Shown here one piece after another: positions 21,734 to 21,781 of a DNA stretch of 21,781 bases (the first letter of the stretch is position 1; each line of letters opens with the position of its first letter). The DNA is from Plakobranchus ocellatus. Lineage: Eukaryota; Mollusca; Gastropoda; Plakobranchidae. The position numbers were made by a program, and so were the translations under genes. The DNA is taken from the NCBI GenBank assembly GCA_019648995.1, contig BLXT01005617.1, positions 2,295,228 through 2,317,008 of the forward strand. Reading direction: 5' to 3'. A model generated the notes under the pieces. That model did not search any database. It was not told the origin of the DNA and saw only the letters and a list, made by a program, of their open reading frames with translations.

Positions 21734-21781
<48 letters not shown>
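21734..21781. repeat. (AT)n microsatellite running off the window end
   Basis: There are about 24 uninterrupted TA dinucleotides, reaching the right edge of the window. It lies in the SNX27 intron upstream of exon a. Its full length cannot be seen. Confidence 0.97.

Noticed and set aside
1..21781. CRISPR array, bacterial operons, or a defence system
   Set aside because: Spliced GT-AG exons, LINE and SINE remnants and the absence of bacterial-type gene density rule out a prokaryotic reading. The tandem arrays lack spacers.

Overview
This is eukaryotic, almost certainly metazoan, nuclear DNA. It is AT-rich, with many homopolymer runs, microsatellites and decayed transposons, and its one recognisable gene is split by GT-AG introns of about 250 to 1,200 bases. 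The gene is the sorting nexin SNX27, a family of animals and their close relatives. Small introns, an RTE-type LINE and tRNA-derived SINEs fit an invertebrate such as a mollusc or other marine animal, but the sequence alone does not fix the phylum.

Right third (14133-21681, minus strand): ten consecutive coding exons of SNX27 join in frame into 392 residues plus a stop codon. They encode the end of the PDZ-PX linker, the whole phosphoinositide-binding PX domain and the whole three-lobed FERM-like domain. The N-terminal PDZ exon or exons, the promoter and the 5' UTR lie beyond the right edge of the window. The product is an endosomal adaptor that works with retromer and the WASH complex to return cargo to the plasma membrane. 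All nine introns are GT-AG, and the reading frame is intact through every junction. One intron carries a threefold tandem repeat of about 147 bases that starts inside the next exon, so the 3' splice site itself is copied. The same intron holds a tRNA-derived SINE.

Left part (1-14132): no intact gene was found. At about 2340-4815 lies a decayed RTE-type LINE, with the end of the endonuclease, the reverse transcriptase and the C-terminal region. A 326-base non-autonomous DNA transposon with TTAA target duplication (piggyBac-like MITE) is inserted in its endonuclease domain. Further right are a tRNA-like element (11198-11263), a 32-base minisatellite (11795-11950), a 33-base G run next to two undetermined bases (12331-12365), other G-rich tracts, and featureless AT-rich DNA that includes the SNX27 3' UTR and downstream flank. 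Two short exon-like stretches (about 80-190 plus; about 10090-10215 minus) are left unassigned.
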